Below, one piece after another: positions 1 through 9,577 of a stretch of DNA of 64,000 nt. Each line of letters begins with the position of its first letter. Position 1 is the first letter of the stretch. The stretch lies in the NCBI RefSeq assembly GCF_001623525.1, contig NZ_CP015225.1, positions 5,406,501-5,470,500 of the forward strand. Reading direction: 5' to 3'. The position numbers were made by a program, and so were the translations under genes. The notes under the pieces were generated by a model that saw only the letters and a program-made list of their open reading frames with translations, was not told the origin of the DNA and did no database searches. The stretch is from Pseudomonas fluorescens. GTDB lineage: Bacteria; Pseudomonadota; Gammaproteobacteria; Pseudomonadales; Pseudomonadaceae.

Positions 1-527
1 GGCAGGTTGATGATGAAGATCCAGTGCCAGGTCAGGTACTCCACCATCCAACCGCCCATGGTCGGGCCGATCAGCGGGCCGAGCAGGCCGGGGATGGTGA
101 TGAAGCCCATGATCCGCACCAGTTCCGAGCGCGGATACGCTCGCAGCACCACCAGCCTGCCCACCGGCAGCATCAGCGCACCGCCCAGGCCCTGGATGAC
201 CCGGGCGCCGATCAGCATGCTCAACGAATTGGATAAGGCGCACAGCAACGAGCCGAAGCTGAACAGCAGGATCGCCCCGAAGAAAATCTTCTTGGTGCCG
301 AAGCGGTCGGCGATCCAGCCCGAGGCTGGGATCAGCAACGCCACGGTGAGCATGTAGGCGATGATCACGCCCTGCATGCGCAGCGGGTTTTCCGCCAGGT
401 CGCTGGCCATGGCGGGCAGGGCGGTGTTGAGGATGGTCCCGTCCAGGGACTGCATGAAGAAGGCAATCGCCACCACCCACGGAAGCCAGCGGGCGGTGAC
501 GGCGTCGAGCGGTGCGCGGTTGGGCAT
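1..527 (-). CDS. DHA2-type MFS multidrug exporter, N-terminal part (cut by window edge)
   Basis: Only the first 175 or so codons lie in the window; the gene runs off the left end. The start at 527 ([10 protein letters not shown]) has a Shine-Dalgarno-like AGAGGT just upstream. The protein shows several hydrophobic segments, an acidic D in the first helix ([13 protein letters not shown]), which is typical of EmrB/QacA drug:H+ antiporters, and an MFS motif A-like loop ([11 protein letters not shown]). The later GxxxGPxxGG-like stretch ([13 protein letters not shown]) resembles motif C of antiporters. By family it would export drugs or solutes across the inner membrane using the proton gradient; the substrate cannot be read from the sequence. 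It is probably not functionally linked to the protease pair that follows. Confidence 0.85.
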   Translation of the reverse strand, partial: MPNRAPLDAVTARWLPWVVAIAFFMQSLDGTILNTALPAMASDLAENPLRMQGVIIAYMLTVALLIPASGWIADRFGTKKIFFGAILLFSFGSLLCALSNSLSMLIGARVIQGLGGALMLPVGRLVVLRAYPRSELVRIMGFITIPGLLGPLIGPTMGGWMVEYLTWHWIFIINL

Positions 528-572
528 GGGACCTCTTGTATGAAGTGTTGATCAGGAACAGGTATCGCTGTT

Positions 573-704
573 GTGGAGGGAGCTTGCTCCCGCTGGGTTG
601 CGAAGCAACCCTGAAACCAGGCACCGCGGTGTTTCAGATGCATTGGGTCAGCAGGGTTTTGCGACTGCTGCGCAGTCGAGCGGGAGCAAGCTCCCTCGCC
701 ACAG
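573..704. repeat. REP doublet (REPIN-like), GTGG(C)GAGGGAGCTTGCTCCC family
   Basis: Two inverted REP units face each other: the left arm GTGGAGGGAGCTTGCTCCCGC and the right arm GCGGGAGCAAGCTCCCTCGCCAC have internal AGCTTGCT palindromes. Smaller inverted arms around GGTTGCGAAGCAACC and GACTGCTGCGCAGTC lie between them. The same element recurs about fifteen times in this window, always between genes. Confidence 0.9.
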
Positions 705-721
705 GGGTACAACTCCGGTCA

Positions 722-2059
722 TTACAACGTCAAGGTCAACCGCTTCACCAGCGCCCCCGGCAACAACATCGAGGCCGTGGCCCGCTGGCTGTAGGTGCTG
801 GCCGAGAGCAGCAGTTCCCGCTCTCGGGTCAGGCCTTCGAGTTGCGAGCCGAGCAGGCTGTAGACGCTGTCGTCGAAGCGCATGGTGCTGACCGGCGCGA
901 CAATCTGGCCGTTCTCGACCCAGAACGTGGCGAAGCGGGTCATGCCGGTCAGGCGGGCGGCCGGTTGGTCCGAGTAGTTCAGGTACCAGAGGTTGCTGAT
1001 GTACAGCCCGGTGCCAAGTTGTTCGAGGATGTATTTGTGCTCCAGTTGTCCGGCCTGCATGTCCAGCGCCGTGGGGTATTCGTAGCTGCTGGCGCCGTTG
1101 GCGGCGAGGCCGTATTCAGCGGCGCTGCGGGAGTTGACCAACTGCGCATTGGCCGTGCCCTTGGCGATCAGCCCCAGGTCATTGCGGGGATAACCTTCGT
1201 CGGAAAACGCCGGGCTCAAGGAGCCGCTGACCTGCTCGCTCAGCCACACGTTGGGGCTCAAGCTTGCTTCGTTGGCGTAGAACTTCTGCAACGGGCTCTG
1301 CTTGCTGGCAATCGCCCGGGCCGAGAACCCACCCCAACTGAGCATGCCCATGATCTCTTCAAGGGCGGCCGGCGCCAGGTAGGCGCGGTATTCGCCGGGC
1401 GGCAACGTGCGCAACGGCAGGCCGAGAAACGCCAGTTGCTCGCGGGCCTGCTCGAAGCGCCGGGAAAATCCCTCACTGCTCCATTCATGCCCGGCGTAAC
1501 TGGCTTTCACGGCCTGGCCGTTTTCATGGAACAGGCTGAAATCGAAGTTGAAGCTGTTGGCCTGATGCCAGCCGAACGCCCCCGCAGAACTGGCGAAACC
1601 TCGACTGATGGGCCCGGCGGCGTAGAACCCCACCAGGTCCAGGCCTTCGGCGGCGCGGCTGATTTCGGCCACGGCCTGCTCAGTGTCCGGCAACGGATGG
1701 TCCTGTACGTTGTGGCTCTGCCAGTGGTTGTGGTTGAGCAGCAGGTACGGATCGCGGGGCAGCAGCGGCAGGGTTTCACGCAGTTGTTGCAGGCCTTCGG
1801 CCAGGCGTTGCAAATCCGTCTCGGCTTCGCCGGACAAGGTGATCTGCAAGTCGGCGTGGCGTCCGTCGTCGATCAGTTTGAAACTGACATTGGCCTGTTG
1901 CACCTGGCCGGCCTGGCGGACCTTGCCATGGTTGAAACGGACGAAGGCCGAGGACTCGGCGGCGTAGCCGAGGGTGAACTGTTCTGGCGTGTGCAAGGCA
2001 TCGCGCAGCCAGTCGACCAACGCCTTGAATGCCTCGGCCTGATTCTTGACGGTGCTCAT
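722..2059 (-). CDS. PmbA/TldE-like subunit of a TldD/PmbA-type protease pair
   Basis: 445 residues. The protein matches the TldD/PmbA (U62) family in length and C-terminal glycine-rich layout (GTGLYISNLWYLNYSDQP, then VENGQIVAPVSTMRFDDS). It lacks the HExxxH metal motif that its partner has, as expected for the PmbA/TldE subunit, which forms a heterodimeric barrel with TldD. The start at 2059 (MSTVKNQAEAF) overlaps the partner's stop codon by one base (TGATG), so translation is probably coupled. The classical Pseudomonas tldD and pmbA genes are normally elsewhere, so this is likely a second paralogous pair; its substrate is unknown. It ends next to a REP element. Confidence 0.85.
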   Translation of the reverse strand: MSTVKNQAEAFKALVDWLRDALHTPEQFTLGYAAESSAFVRFNHGKVRQAGQVQQANVSFKLIDDGRHADLQITLSGEAETDLQRLAEGLQQLRETLPLLPRDPYLLLNHNHWQSHNVQDHPLPDTEQAVAEISRAAEGLDLVGFYAAGPISRGFASSAGAFGWHQANSFNFDFSLFHENGQAVKASYAGHEWSSEGFSRRFEQAREQLAFLGLPLRTLPPGEYRAYLAPAALEEIMGMLSWGGFSARAIASKQSPLQKFYANEASLSPNVWLSEQVSGSLSPAFSDEGYPRNDLGLIAKGTANAQLVNSRSAAEYGLAANGASSYEYPTALDMQAGQLEHKYILEQLGTGLYISNLWYLNYSDQPAARLTGMTRFATFWVENGQIVAPVSTMRFDDSVYSLLGSQLEGLTRERELLLSASTYSQRATASMLLPGALVKRLTLTL

Positions 2060-3501
2060 CAGGCATCTCCCCCAAACACATCGACGTTGCTGAACACGCA
2101 GGCCGGCGAGGCATGACCGACGCGGATGACCTGGTTCGGTTCGCCCTTGCCACAGTTCGGCGTGCCCAGGACCTGGAAGGTGCTGGCATCGCCCACGGCG
2201 CGCAGGCTCTTCCAGAATTGCGCGGAAATACCCCGGTAGTTGGGGTTCTTCACCACGCCCTTGAGCTCGCCGTTCTCGATCAACTGGCCCCACTCGCAGC
2301 CGAACTGGAATTTGTTGCGGGCGTCGTCGATGGACCAGGAACGGTTGGTGCGCATTAGCACGCCGTGCTCGGTGCCTTGGATCAGTTGTTCCAGGGATTG
2401 GTCGCCGGGTTCGATGTTCAGGTTCGCCATGCGGTCGATGGGCGGGCGATTCCAGCCGCAGGCGCGGCTGTTGGCGACACCGTCCAGGCCAGCACGGAAC
2501 TGTGACAGTGCGCCGCCCAGTGGACGCAGCAGCAGGCCTTCACGAATCAGGAATTGTTTGCTGGCGGCGCTGCCATCGTCGTCATGGCTGTAGCTCGCCA
2601 GTTCTTCGGGAATGTTCGGATCGAAGGTCACGTTCAAGAGGTTGGAGCCGTATTGCAGGTGTCCGAAGTCGCTGGCCTTGACGAAGCTGGTGCCGGCGTA
2701 ATTGCGCTCGTCCCCGAGGATGCGGTCCAGTTCCAGCGGATGGCCGATGGATTCGTGGATCTGCAACATCATCTGGTCCGGCATCAGCAGCAGGTCGCGG
2801 GGGCCTTGCGGGGTGTTCGGCGCCAGCAGCAGTTGCAGGGCCTGGTCGGCGATTTTCAGCCCGGCGCCGAGCAGGCCGCTGCGGCTGATCACATCGAAGC
2901 TGCCTTGCTGGCCGAAATTTTCCCGGCCCAGGGTGCGGGTCTGGCTGTCGTTGCCGTCGAAGGCGGTGACTTCCAGGGCCGGGTAGATGAAACGTTGGGC
3001 CTGGCGCAATTCAGCGCCGGCACTGTTGAGGTAGATCTGCTCGACCTGGGTCAGGCCGATGCTGGCTTGCCAGTTCACCAGGCGCTCGTCCTGAGGCACT
3101 GCGGCTGACTCGTCGCCGAGCAATTGGTAGCAATCGCTCAGTGGTGGGAAGGCCTGGTCGAAATTCGGCGAGAAGTAATCGGCGCGGTCGCTGGACACCG
3201 CTTGCTCGCGCAGGTCCAGCAGGGCGTGGGGCTTGAGCCGGCGGGCCTGTTGCTCGGCTCGATCCAGCGCCGCTTGCAGGCCGGTTTGGGACAGATCGTT
3301 GGTAGCGGCATACGCCTCGACCCCGTTGACCCGCACCGTGAGCATCGCCCCTTCATCACGGCCCAGGCTGGGCGGTTCGGCGACATTCTTGCGCACCGAC
3401 AGGTGCTGGCCGGACTCGCGCACGTAACGCAGGGAAAAGAATTCAGCGCCCGTGCGCAAGGCAGCAAAACGCTGCTTGAGCTGGGGGTGGAAGTCGAACA
3501 T
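2059..3501 (-). CDS. TldD-like zinc metalloprotease subunit
   Basis: 480 residues, the usual length for TldD. The diagnostic HExxxH zinc-binding motif is seen as HESIGH at residues 249-254, inside the typical QIHESIGHPLELDRILG block. This is the catalytic member of the TldD/TldE protease family, whose known members cleave unfolded peptides and process peptide natural products such as microcin B17. It is the first gene of a two-gene transcript with the PmbA-like gene. The start at 3501 is preceded by a GGAGG-like site (AAGGAGGTTCC in transcript sense). The role of this second pair in betaine-rich DNA is unknown; cyclic-peptide or antitoxin processing are family-based possibilities only. Confidence 0.88.
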   Translation of the reverse strand: MFDFHPQLKQRFAALRTGAEFFSLRYVRESGQHLSVRKNVAEPPSLGRDEGAMLTVRVNGVEAYAATNDLSQTGLQAALDRAEQQARRLKPHALLDLREQAVSSDRADYFSPNFDQAFPPLSDCYQLLGDESAAVPQDERLVNWQASIGLTQVEQIYLNSAGAELRQAQRFIYPALEVTAFDGNDSQTRTLGRENFGQQGSFDVISRSGLLGAGLKIADQALQLLLAPNTPQGPRDLLLMPDQMMLQIHESIGHPLELDRILGDERNYAGTSFVKASDFGHLQYGSNLLNVTFDPNIPEELASYSHDDDGSAASKQFLIREGLLLRPLGGALSQFRAGLDGVANSRACGWNRPPIDRMANLNIEPGDQSLEQLIQGTEHGVLMRTNRSWSIDDARNKFQFGCEWGQLIENGELKGVVKNPNYRGISAQFWKSLRAVGDASTFQVLGTPNCGKGEPNQVIRVGHASPACVFSNVDVFGGDA

Positions 3502-3660
3502 GGAACCTCCTTGTCTGGAGCGAGGGTACGGCGCAGTGCGGTGATTTGACGCGGCGGCTCTAGATTAGGCCTGGGGTGGGGGTGGGATCAAGGTAGAAGG
3601 GAATTTGAGGGCCTGGTCGAGCGCCATCGCGAGCAGGATGCTGCTGTGGAGATCGTTGGA

Positions 3661-3774
3661 GATCGTTCCCACGCTCTGCGTGGGGAATGCTGCCTGGGAC
3701 GCTCTGCGTTCCGCCTTTGGGATGTGACGCAGAGCGTCACGGGATGCATTCCCACGCAGAGCGTGGGAACGATC
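3661..3774. repeat. REP-like element, GATCGTTCCCACGC family
   Basis: Long inverted repeat with outer arms GATCGTTCCCACGCTCTGCG and its complement ending GTGGGAACGATC. Inner arms are built on GGACGCTCTGCGTTCC-like and GACGCAGAGCGTC words. Two further copies occur at 42210-42317 and 53309-53415. It lies downstream of betA. The preceding 3502-3660 holds nothing else recognisable. Confidence 0.85.
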
Positions 3775-3796
3775 TTTATCCAAGCGAGCTTGAGTC

Positions 3797-5500
3797 TTAC
3801 TGGGCCATTGGCCCCACTTCCCGCAGTGGCTTGCCGCGCACCGGCGCATCGCCAGCCACGTAGTACGGGGCAGTGCTGCGTGGCAATGGCTTGCGACCAC
3901 GGATCTTGTCGGCGATTTTCTCGGCGATCATGATCGTCGGCGCGTTCAGGTTGCCGGTGGTGATGATCGGCATGATCGAGGCATCCACCACGCGCAGTCC
4001 TTGCATGCCATGCACGCGGCCTTCGCCGTCCACCACCGCCATGTCGTCGGTGCCCATCTTGCACGAGCAGGATGGGTGGAACGCGGTTTCGGCATGCTCG
4101 CGGATGAACTGGTCCAGTTGCGCGTCCGTCTGCACCTCGATGCCCGGGCTGATCTCGCGGCCACGGAACGGATCGAGCGCCGGCTGTTGCATGATCTCGC
4201 GGGTCAGGCGGATGCCATCGCGAAACTCCTGCCAGTCCTGCTCGGTCGCCATGTAGTTGAACAGGATGCTCGGATGCTGGCGCGGGTCCTTGGACTTGGC
4301 CTGGATCCGGCCGCGGCTTGGCGAACGCATCGAGCCCATGTGTGCCTGGAAACCGTGCTCCTTCACGCCGTTGCTGCCGTTGTAGTTAATCGCCACCGGC
4401 AGGAAGTGGTACTGGATGTTCGGCCAATCGAATTCCGGGCGGGTGCGGATGAAACCGCCGGCCTCGAACTGGTTGCTGGCGCCGATGCCGGTGCCGTTGA
4501 ACAGCCATTCGGCACCGATGGCCGGCTGGTTGTACCAGAGCAGCGACGGGTACAGCGAGACCGGTTGGGTGCAGGCGTATTGCAGGTACAACTCGAGGTG
4601 ATCCTGCAGATTTTCACCGACACCCGGCAGGTCGTGGACCACCGGGATGTCGAGGCTTTCCAGCAACTTGGCCGGACCGACGCCAGAGCGTTGCAGGATC
4701 TGTGGCGAAGCGATGGCGCCGGAGCACAGCAGCACTTCCTTGCGCGCCCGGGCTTCGACCCGCTCTTCGGCGGCGCCCACCAGGTAACGCACGCCGACCG
4801 CGCGCTTGCCTTCGAACAGGATCTTGTCGGTCAGGGCGTGGGTGACGATGGTCAGGGTCGAACGCTTCTTGGCCACGTCGAGGTACCCGCGAGCGGTACT
4901 GGCGCGGCGGCCGTTGGGCGTGACGGTACGGTCCATCGGACCGAAGCCTTCCTGCTGGTAGCCGTTGAGGTCTTCGGTACGCGGGTAACCGGCCTGTACG
5001 CCGGCCTCGACCATGGCGTGGAACAACGGGTTGTTGCCGGCCTTGGGGGTGGTCACGCTGACCGGACCGTCGCCGCCGTGGTAATCGTTCGGGCCGATGT
5101 CCCGGGTCTCCGCTTTCCTGAAGTAGGGCAGGCAGTCCAGGTACGTCCAGTCCTCGAGGCCAGGCAGTTTTGCCCAGTTGTCATAGTCCAGGGCGTTGCC
5201 GCGGATGTAGCACATGCCGTTGATCAGCGAAGAACCGCCCAGGCCCTTGCCTCGACCGCACTCCATGCGGCGGCCGTTCATGTGCGGCTCCGGGTCGGTC
5301 TCGTAGGCCCAGTTGTAGCGCCGGCCTTGCAGCGGGAACGCCAGGGCGGCGGGCATTTGCGTACGGAAGTCGAGGCGATAGTCCGGGCCGCCGGCTTCGA
5401 GCAGCAGGACGGTGACGCCTTCGTCTTCGGTCAGGCGGGTGGCCAGGGTGTTACCGGCCGAGCCGGCGCCGATGATGATGTAGTCGAATACGTGGGACAT
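3797..5500 (-). CDS. betA: Choline dehydrogenase BetA
   Basis: 567 residues. A GMC-family flavoprotein that oxidises choline to betaine aldehyde (and can take the aldehyde further) at the inner membrane. The N-terminus [19 protein letters not shown] is the FAD-binding dinucleotide fold (GxGxxG, about residues 10-15). The GMC signature [15 protein letters not shown] follows near residue 80, and the C-terminal HPSCSCKMG and [12 protein letters not shown] blocks with the active-site His are present. The start at 5500 ([10 protein letters not shown]) matches BetA proteins. Order is betI-betB-betA on the minus strand, with a REP element in the betB-betA gap. BetI, encoded first, is the expected repressor. 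Confidence 0.97.
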   Translation of the reverse strand: MSHVFDYIIIGAGSAGNTLATRLTEDEGVTVLLLEAGGPDYRLDFRTQMPAALAFPLQGRRYNWAYETDPEPHMNGRRMECGRGKGLGGSSLINGMCYIRGNALDYDNWAKLPGLEDWTYLDCLPYFRKAETRDIGPNDYHGGDGPVSVTTPKAGNNPLFHAMVEAGVQAGYPRTEDLNGYQQEGFGPMDRTVTPNGRRASTARGYLDVAKKRSTLTIVTHALTDKILFEGKRAVGVRYLVGAAEERVEARARKEVLLCSGAIASPQILQRSGVGPAKLLESLDIPVVHDLPGVGENLQDHLELYLQYACTQPVSLYPSLLWYNQPAIGAEWLFNGTGIGASNQFEAGGFIRTRPEFDWPNIQYHFLPVAINYNGSNGVKEHGFQAHMGSMRSPSRGRIQAKSKDPRQHPSILFNYMATEQDWQEFRDGIRLTREIMQQPALDPFRGREISPGIEVQTDAQLDQFIREHAETAFHPSCSCKMGTDDMAVVDGEGRVHGMQGLRVVDASIMPIITTGNLNAPTIMIAEKIADKIRGRKPLPRSTAPYYVAGDAPVRGKPLREVGPMAQ

Positions 5501-5550
5501 GAAATGCACCCTCTTTTGAATTGGGTTCAGGTCGTGGTCGCCGAGTGCCC

Positions 5551-5684
5551 TTGTGGCGAGGGAGCTTGCTCCCGCTCGGCTGCACAGCAGTCGCCTGTAG
5601 AGCGACCATGTTCTGTCTGGATGACCTCGGGGCCTGGTTTGGGGCCGCTTCGCAGCCCAGCGGGAGCAAGCTCCCTCGCCACAA
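5551..5684. repeat. REP doublet between betB and betA
   Basis: Same family as 573-704; outer arms TTGTGGCGAGGGAGCTTGCT and its complement. It sits inside the betIBA transcription unit, where REP structures may stabilise or separate message segments (inference). Confidence 0.88.
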
Positions 5685-5712
5685 CAGCGTTCACTCAAGG
5701 CCTGGTGTCAGA

Positions 5713-7185
5713 TCAGAACACCGACGCGTAATCGCCCAACTCGACCTGTACCGATTTGATGCGCGTGAAGTTGTTCAGCGAACTGATGCCGTTTTCCCGG
5801 CCCACGCCCGATTGCTTGTAGCCGCCCACCGGCATCTTGGCATCGGACTCACCCCAGGCATTGATCCAGCAGATACCGGCTTCGAGCTGGTGGATCACGC
5901 GGTGGGCGCGGTTCAGGTCGCGGGTGACGACGCCGGCGGCCAGGCCGAAGTCGGTGTCGTTGGCGCGGCGGATCACTTCTTCTTCGGTTTCATAAGTGAG
6001 GATGCTCATCACCGGGCCGAAGATTTCTTCACGCACGATGGTCATCTCGTCGGTGCAATCGGTGAACACGGTCGGGGCGACGAAAGCGCCCTTGGCCAAT
6101 TCACCGTCGGTCAGGCGATTACCACCGCACAGCAGGCGCGCGCCTTCGGCTTTGCCTTTCTCGATGTAGCCCAGCACGCTTTCCATGTGGGCGAAGCTCA
6201 CCAGCGGGCCGAAGTTGGTGTTTTCGTCCTCTGGATTACCGATGCGGATGCGCGCCACGCGCTCGGCGATCTTGGCTTCGAAGGCGGCCTTGAGGTGGCT
6301 CGGCACGAACACGCGGGTGCCGTTGGTGCAGACCTGGCCGGAGCTGTAGAAGTTGGCCATCATCGCGGTGTCGGCGGCGCGATCCAGGTCGGCGTCGTCG
6401 AAGATGATCAGCGGCGACTTGCCGCCCAGTTCCATGGTCACGTCCTTGAGCGAAGAACTCGAGGCGCTGGCCATGACTTTCTTGCCAGTGTCGGTGCCGC
6501 CGGTGAAGGAGACTTTCTCGATGCGCGGGTGCTCGGTCAGCCAGGTGCCGACTTCACGGCCGCTGCCGGTCAGGACGTTGAAGACGCCTGGCGGAACGCC
6601 GGCTTCGGTATAGATCTCGGCCAGTTTCAAGGTGGTCAGCGAGGTGACTTCGCTCGGCTTGAAGATCATCGCGTTACCGGCTGCCAGGGCCGGTGCGGAT
6701 TTCCACAGGGCGATCTGGATCGGGTAGTTCCACGCGCCGATACCAGCCACTACGCCCAGGGGTTCGCGACGGGTGTAGACGAAAGACGTGTCGCGCAACG
6801 GGATCTGCTCGCCTTCGATAGCGGGCACCAGGCCGGCATAGTATTCCAGCACGTCGGTGCCGGTGACGATGTCGACGTAGCGGGTTTCTGAATAGGCCTT
6901 GCCGGTGTCCAGGGTTTCCAGGGCGGCCAGTTCATCGTTGCGCTCGCGCAGGATGTCCACGGCGCGACGCAGGATGCGCGAACGCTGCATGGCGGTCATG
7001 GCGGCCCAGACTTTCTGGCCCTTTTCGGCGCTGACCACGGCGCGCTCGACGTCCTCGAAAGTCGCACGCTGCACTTGGGCAAGGACCTCACCGTTGGCAG
7101 GGTTGATGGCTTCGAAAGTGGCGTCGCCGCTGGCATCGCTGTACGCGCCATCGATGTAGAGTTTTTGCAGTTCGAAACGGGCCAT
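5713..7185 (-). CDS. betB: Betaine aldehyde dehydrogenase BetB
   Basis: 490 residues, the standard length. It oxidises betaine aldehyde to glycine betaine with NAD(P)+. Seen in the sequence are the ALDH catalytic Glu motif (MELGGKSPL, about residue 250), the catalytic Cys block [14 protein letters not shown] (about residues 280-290), the cofactor-binding loop [12 protein letters not shown], and the C-terminal [15 protein letters not shown] block. It is cytoplasmic. It lies 80 bases downstream of betI in the same direction and is followed by betA, the classic bet operon order. Confidence 0.97.
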   Translation of the reverse strand: MARFELQKLYIDGAYSDASGDATFEAINPANGEVLAQVQRATFEDVERAVVSAEKGQKVWAAMTAMQRSRILRRAVDILRERNDELAALETLDTGKAYSETRYVDIVTGTDVLEYYAGLVPAIEGEQIPLRDTSFVYTRREPLGVVAGIGAWNYPIQIALWKSAPALAAGNAMIFKPSEVTSLTTLKLAEIYTEAGVPPGVFNVLTGSGREVGTWLTEHPRIEKVSFTGGTDTGKKVMASASSSSLKDVTMELGGKSPLIIFDDADLDRAADTAMMANFYSSGQVCTNGTRVFVPSHLKAAFEAKIAERVARIRIGNPEDENTNFGPLVSFAHMESVLGYIEKGKAEGARLLCGGNRLTDGELAKGAFVAPTVFTDCTDEMTIVREEIFGPVMSILTYETEEEVIRRANDTDFGLAAGVVTRDLNRAHRVIHQLEAGICWINAWGESDAKMPVGGYKQSGVGRENGISSLNNFTRIKSVQVELGDYASVF

Positions 7186-7265
7186 AAAGTCCTCGCAAGT
7201 GCATAAGTGGTTGGCTGGCCACCGGAGCGTGTCGTTTATAGCTGACTACGCGGTTCGGCGGCGGT

Positions 7266-7886
7266 TCAGGAGTCGAGCGGTTCTGTGTGCTCTGGTGCCC
7301 CTGCTTTGGTCAGTTGGAAATCCATGTATTCGTAAGCGATCCGGTGCGCCTGGGCGGTATCGAAAGCGTCTCCCGACAGCGCTCCGCGCAGCCACAAACC
7401 GTCAATCAACGCGGCCAGGCCCCTTGCTGCGCTGCGCGCCTGATCGACGGGCAACACGCGGCGGAACTGGCTACACAGGTTGGAATACAGGCGGTGATCG
7501 TTGATCCGCTGCAACCTGTGCAAAGACGGGTGGTGCATGCTGGTGGCCCAGAAGGCCAGCCAGGTTTTCATTGCCGGGCCGTTGACCTGGCTGGCGTCGA
7601 AGTTGCCTTCGATGATCACCTTCAGGTGAGCCCGGGGGCTTGTGTCCTCCAGCGCCTGGCGGCGCGCGGTGACGTTCTCGCTCAGGACAGTCATCAGGTA
7701 CTGGGCCGTGGCCGCGATCAGGCCATTCTTGTCCTGAAAGTAGTGACTGATGATGCCGTTGGAGACACCGGCCAAACGAGCGATCAACGCAATGCTGGCG
7801 TCCCCCATGCCGACTTGATCGACCGCTTGCAACGTGGCTTCGATCAGTTGTTGGCGGCGGATGGGTTGCATACCGACCTTGGGCAT
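7266..7886 (-). CDS. betI: TetR-family choline-sensing repressor BetI
   Basis: 206 residues. The TetR-type N-terminal helix-turn-helix is seen at about residues 10-55 ([17 protein letters not shown] ... [16 protein letters not shown]), followed by a helical ligand-binding domain. In known systems BetI represses the bet genes and is released by choline. It is the first gene of the minus-strand betIBA unit. A perfect 20-bp palindrome with TetR-operator character lies 71 bases upstream of its start (7957-7976), consistent with autoregulation. The divergently placed betT transporter gene found in other pseudomonads is absent here; the next genes upstream are the cbcXWV importer. Confidence 0.95.
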   Translation of the reverse strand: MPKVGMQPIRRQQLIEATLQAVDQVGMGDASIALIARLAGVSNGIISHYFQDKNGLIAATAQYLMTVLSENVTARRQALEDTSPRAHLKVIIEGNFDASQVNGPAMKTWLAFWATSMHHPSLHRLQRINDHRLYSNLCSQFRRVLPVDQARSAARGLAALIDGLWLRGALSGDAFDTAQAHRIAYEYMDFQLTKAGAPEHTEPLDS

Positions 7887-7956
7887 CTAGCACATCTCCT
7901 TAGGCCATCCGGCGGGCGAGAGTCGTCTGCCGGAATGAAAGCCAGTCTATTTTGTT

Positions 7957-7976
7957 TTGATTGAACGTTCAATCAA
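7957..7976. promoter_or_regulatory. Probable BetI operator (perfect 20-bp palindrome)
   Basis: TTGATTGAAC followed directly by its reverse complement GTTCAATCAA. The position just upstream of betI and the half-site ATTGAAC fit the known BetI operators, which carry ATTGAA/TTCAAT arms. Confidence 0.85.
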
Positions 7977-8148
7977 TAAAAAACAGGTTCTATGACAAGT
8001 CATCGCTGTCTGTCGGGATTTCCATGTGTAAAGGGCGCTTGAAGGCACATGGGAAACCCGCCGTGCGGGGCGAGGACTTTTTCGGGATGTCTTTATAACA
8101 CTCGTTGGCTGTGTGGAGGCCTAACGCCCATTGATAGCTGGAATACTG

Positions 8149-8285
8149 TTGTGGCGAGGGGATTTATCCCCGTTGGGCTGCACAGCAGCCCCAAAAGCGG
8201 CGACCTCATGTTGTCTGACACACCGAGACACCTGGCTTTTGGGGCTGCTTCGCAGCCCAACGGGGATAAATCCCCTCGCCACAAC
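8149..8285. repeat. REP doublet, GAGGGGATTTATCCCC variant
   Basis: Variant of the main REP family in which the arm reads GTGGCGAGGGGATTTATCCCC instead of GAGGGAGCTTGCTCCC. Inner arms are CTGCACAGCAG and CTGCTTCGCAG. The same variant occurs at 54098-54244 and 61292-61428. Confidence 0.88.
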
Positions 8286-8304
8286 TGTATTTCAGGTCAA
8301 GCTT

Positions 8305-8339
8305 GTCAGTAGTCAGTAGTCAGTAGTCAGTAGTCAGTA
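8305..8339. repeat. Tandem heptamer repeat, five copies of GTCAGTA
   Basis: Five uninterrupted copies of GTCAGTA, followed by a degenerate sixth. The block lies between the REP element and the cbcV terminator. Such simple-sequence tracts change copy number by slippage. Confidence 0.9.
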
Positions 8340-8358
8340 GCCAGCAAATGCACAAACA

Positions 8359-8387
8359 AAAACGCCGCGATCATCTCGCGGCGTTTT
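8359..8387 (-). terminator. Rho-independent terminator of cbcXWV
   Basis: Perfect 12-bp stem (AAAACGCCGCGA and its complement) with a 5-base loop and T-runs on both strands. It sits directly after the cbcV stop codon at 8399 and could also work on the opposite strand. Confidence 0.88.
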
Positions 8388-8398
8388 CGTGTGCAGGC

Positions 8399-9577
8399 TT
8401 AGCCCAGGTTCTTGCCCAGCAGTGCGTGGTACAGCTCGCTGTCGCCCAGGATGCCGACGACTTGCTGGTTATCGTGGAGCACCAGTTTGTTGCCGGTCTG
8501 GTAGCGGATCTGCAGCGCGTCGCGCATGCCGATGTTGGAATCAACCAGGGTCGGACGCCGGCCCAGGTCTTCGACGGCTTGGCCCGGTACCCAGTTCTGC
8601 AGGTCCAGCGCCGCGCCATTCTGACGGGCGCCCTTGATGGTGTTGCCTTCGGCCAGGTCGAGCCAGGAGTCGCCGCCCGGGTCCAGGCACACCGAACCGT
8701 TGATGCGCTTGCAGTTGTCCAGGGTGCGCATCAGGCTGCGACCGCACAGGACGTTGAGTGGGTTGGTGTGGGCGACAAAGGTGCGCACATAGTCGTCCGC
8801 CGGGTTGAGCACGATCTCTTCCGGCTTGCTGTACTGGATGATCTTGCCGTCTTTCATGATGGCGATCCGCGTACCCAGCTTCAGGGCTTCGTCCAGGTCA
8901 TGGCTGACGAACACGATGGTCTTTTGCAGTTTGCGTTGCAGTTCCAACAGTTCGTCCTGCAAACCCTGGCGGATCAGCGGGTCGAGGGCCGAAAATGGTT
9001 CGTCCATCAGCAGGATGTCGGCGTCCATCGCCAGGGCGCGGGCCAGGCCGACCCGTTGCTGCATACCGCCGGACAGCTCGTCGGGTTTCTTGTTGCGCCA
9101 CTGGGTCAGGCCCACCAGCTCAAGCTTCTCATCCACCAGCTTGCGCCGTTCCTTCTCGGGACGGCCCTGCATTTCCAGGCCGAAGCTGATGTTCTCGCGC
9201 ACGGTCAGCCAAGGCATCAGGGCGAACTTCTGGAACACCATGGCGATGCGCTTGGTGCGCATCATCTTCAGTTCGGCAGGGGAGCAGGAAGCGATGTCGA
9301 TCTGCCGCCCTTCATGCTCGACGAACAACTTGCCACGACTGACCGTGTTCAAGCCGTTGATGCAGCGCAGCAGGCTGGATTTACCGGAGCCGGAAAGGCC
9401 CATCAGGACGCAGATCTCACCCTTCTCGATGGACAGGCTGGCTTTTTCCACGCCAACGATCAGGCCGGTCTGCTGCAGGATCTCGGGTCGCGATAGGCCC
9501 TTGTCCAGCAGGTCCAGCGCGGCCTTGGGGCGGTTGGAGAAAATAACATCGACGTCTTCGAAACGAATGATGCTCAT
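8399..9577 (-). CDS. cbcV: Choline/betaine/carnitine ABC transporter, ATPase CbcV
   Basis: 392 residues. Walker A GLSGSGKSS is near residue 60, the signature LSGGMQQRVGLARAL and Walker B ILLMDEPFSALDP follow, and a C-terminal extension resembles the CBS-type tail of ProV/OpuCA. It is the ATP-hydrolysing subunit of the quaternary-amine uptake system known in Pseudomonas as CbcXWV. It is last of three genes; its ATG overlaps the end of cbcW by four bases (ATGA), so the two are translationally coupled. A strong terminator follows. Expression would be tied to GbdR in the known system. Confidence 0.93.
   Translation of the reverse strand: MSIIRFEDVDVIFSNRPKAALDLLDKGLSRPEILQQTGLIVGVEKASLSIEKGEICVLMGLSGSGKSSLLRCINGLNTVSRGKLFVEHEGRQIDIASCSPAELKMMRTKRIAMVFQKFALMPWLTVRENISFGLEMQGRPEKERRKLVDEKLELVGLTQWRNKKPDELSGGMQQRVGLARALAMDADILLMDEPFSALDPLIRQGLQDELLELQRKLQKTIVFVSHDLDEALKLGTRIAIMKDGKIIQYSKPEEIVLNPADDYVRTFVAHTNPLNVLCGRSLMRTLDNCKRINGSVCLDPGGDSWLDLAEGNTIKGARQNGAALDLQNWVPGQAVEDLGRRPTLVDSNIGMRDALQIRYQTGNKLVLHDNQQVVGILGDSELYHALLGKNLG

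Noticed and set aside
512..2116. Long plus-strand open frame across the REP and PmbA-like gene
   Set aside because: It begins in the MFS gene, reads through a REP element and runs antisense to the PmbA-like gene; composition is typical of a shadow frame.
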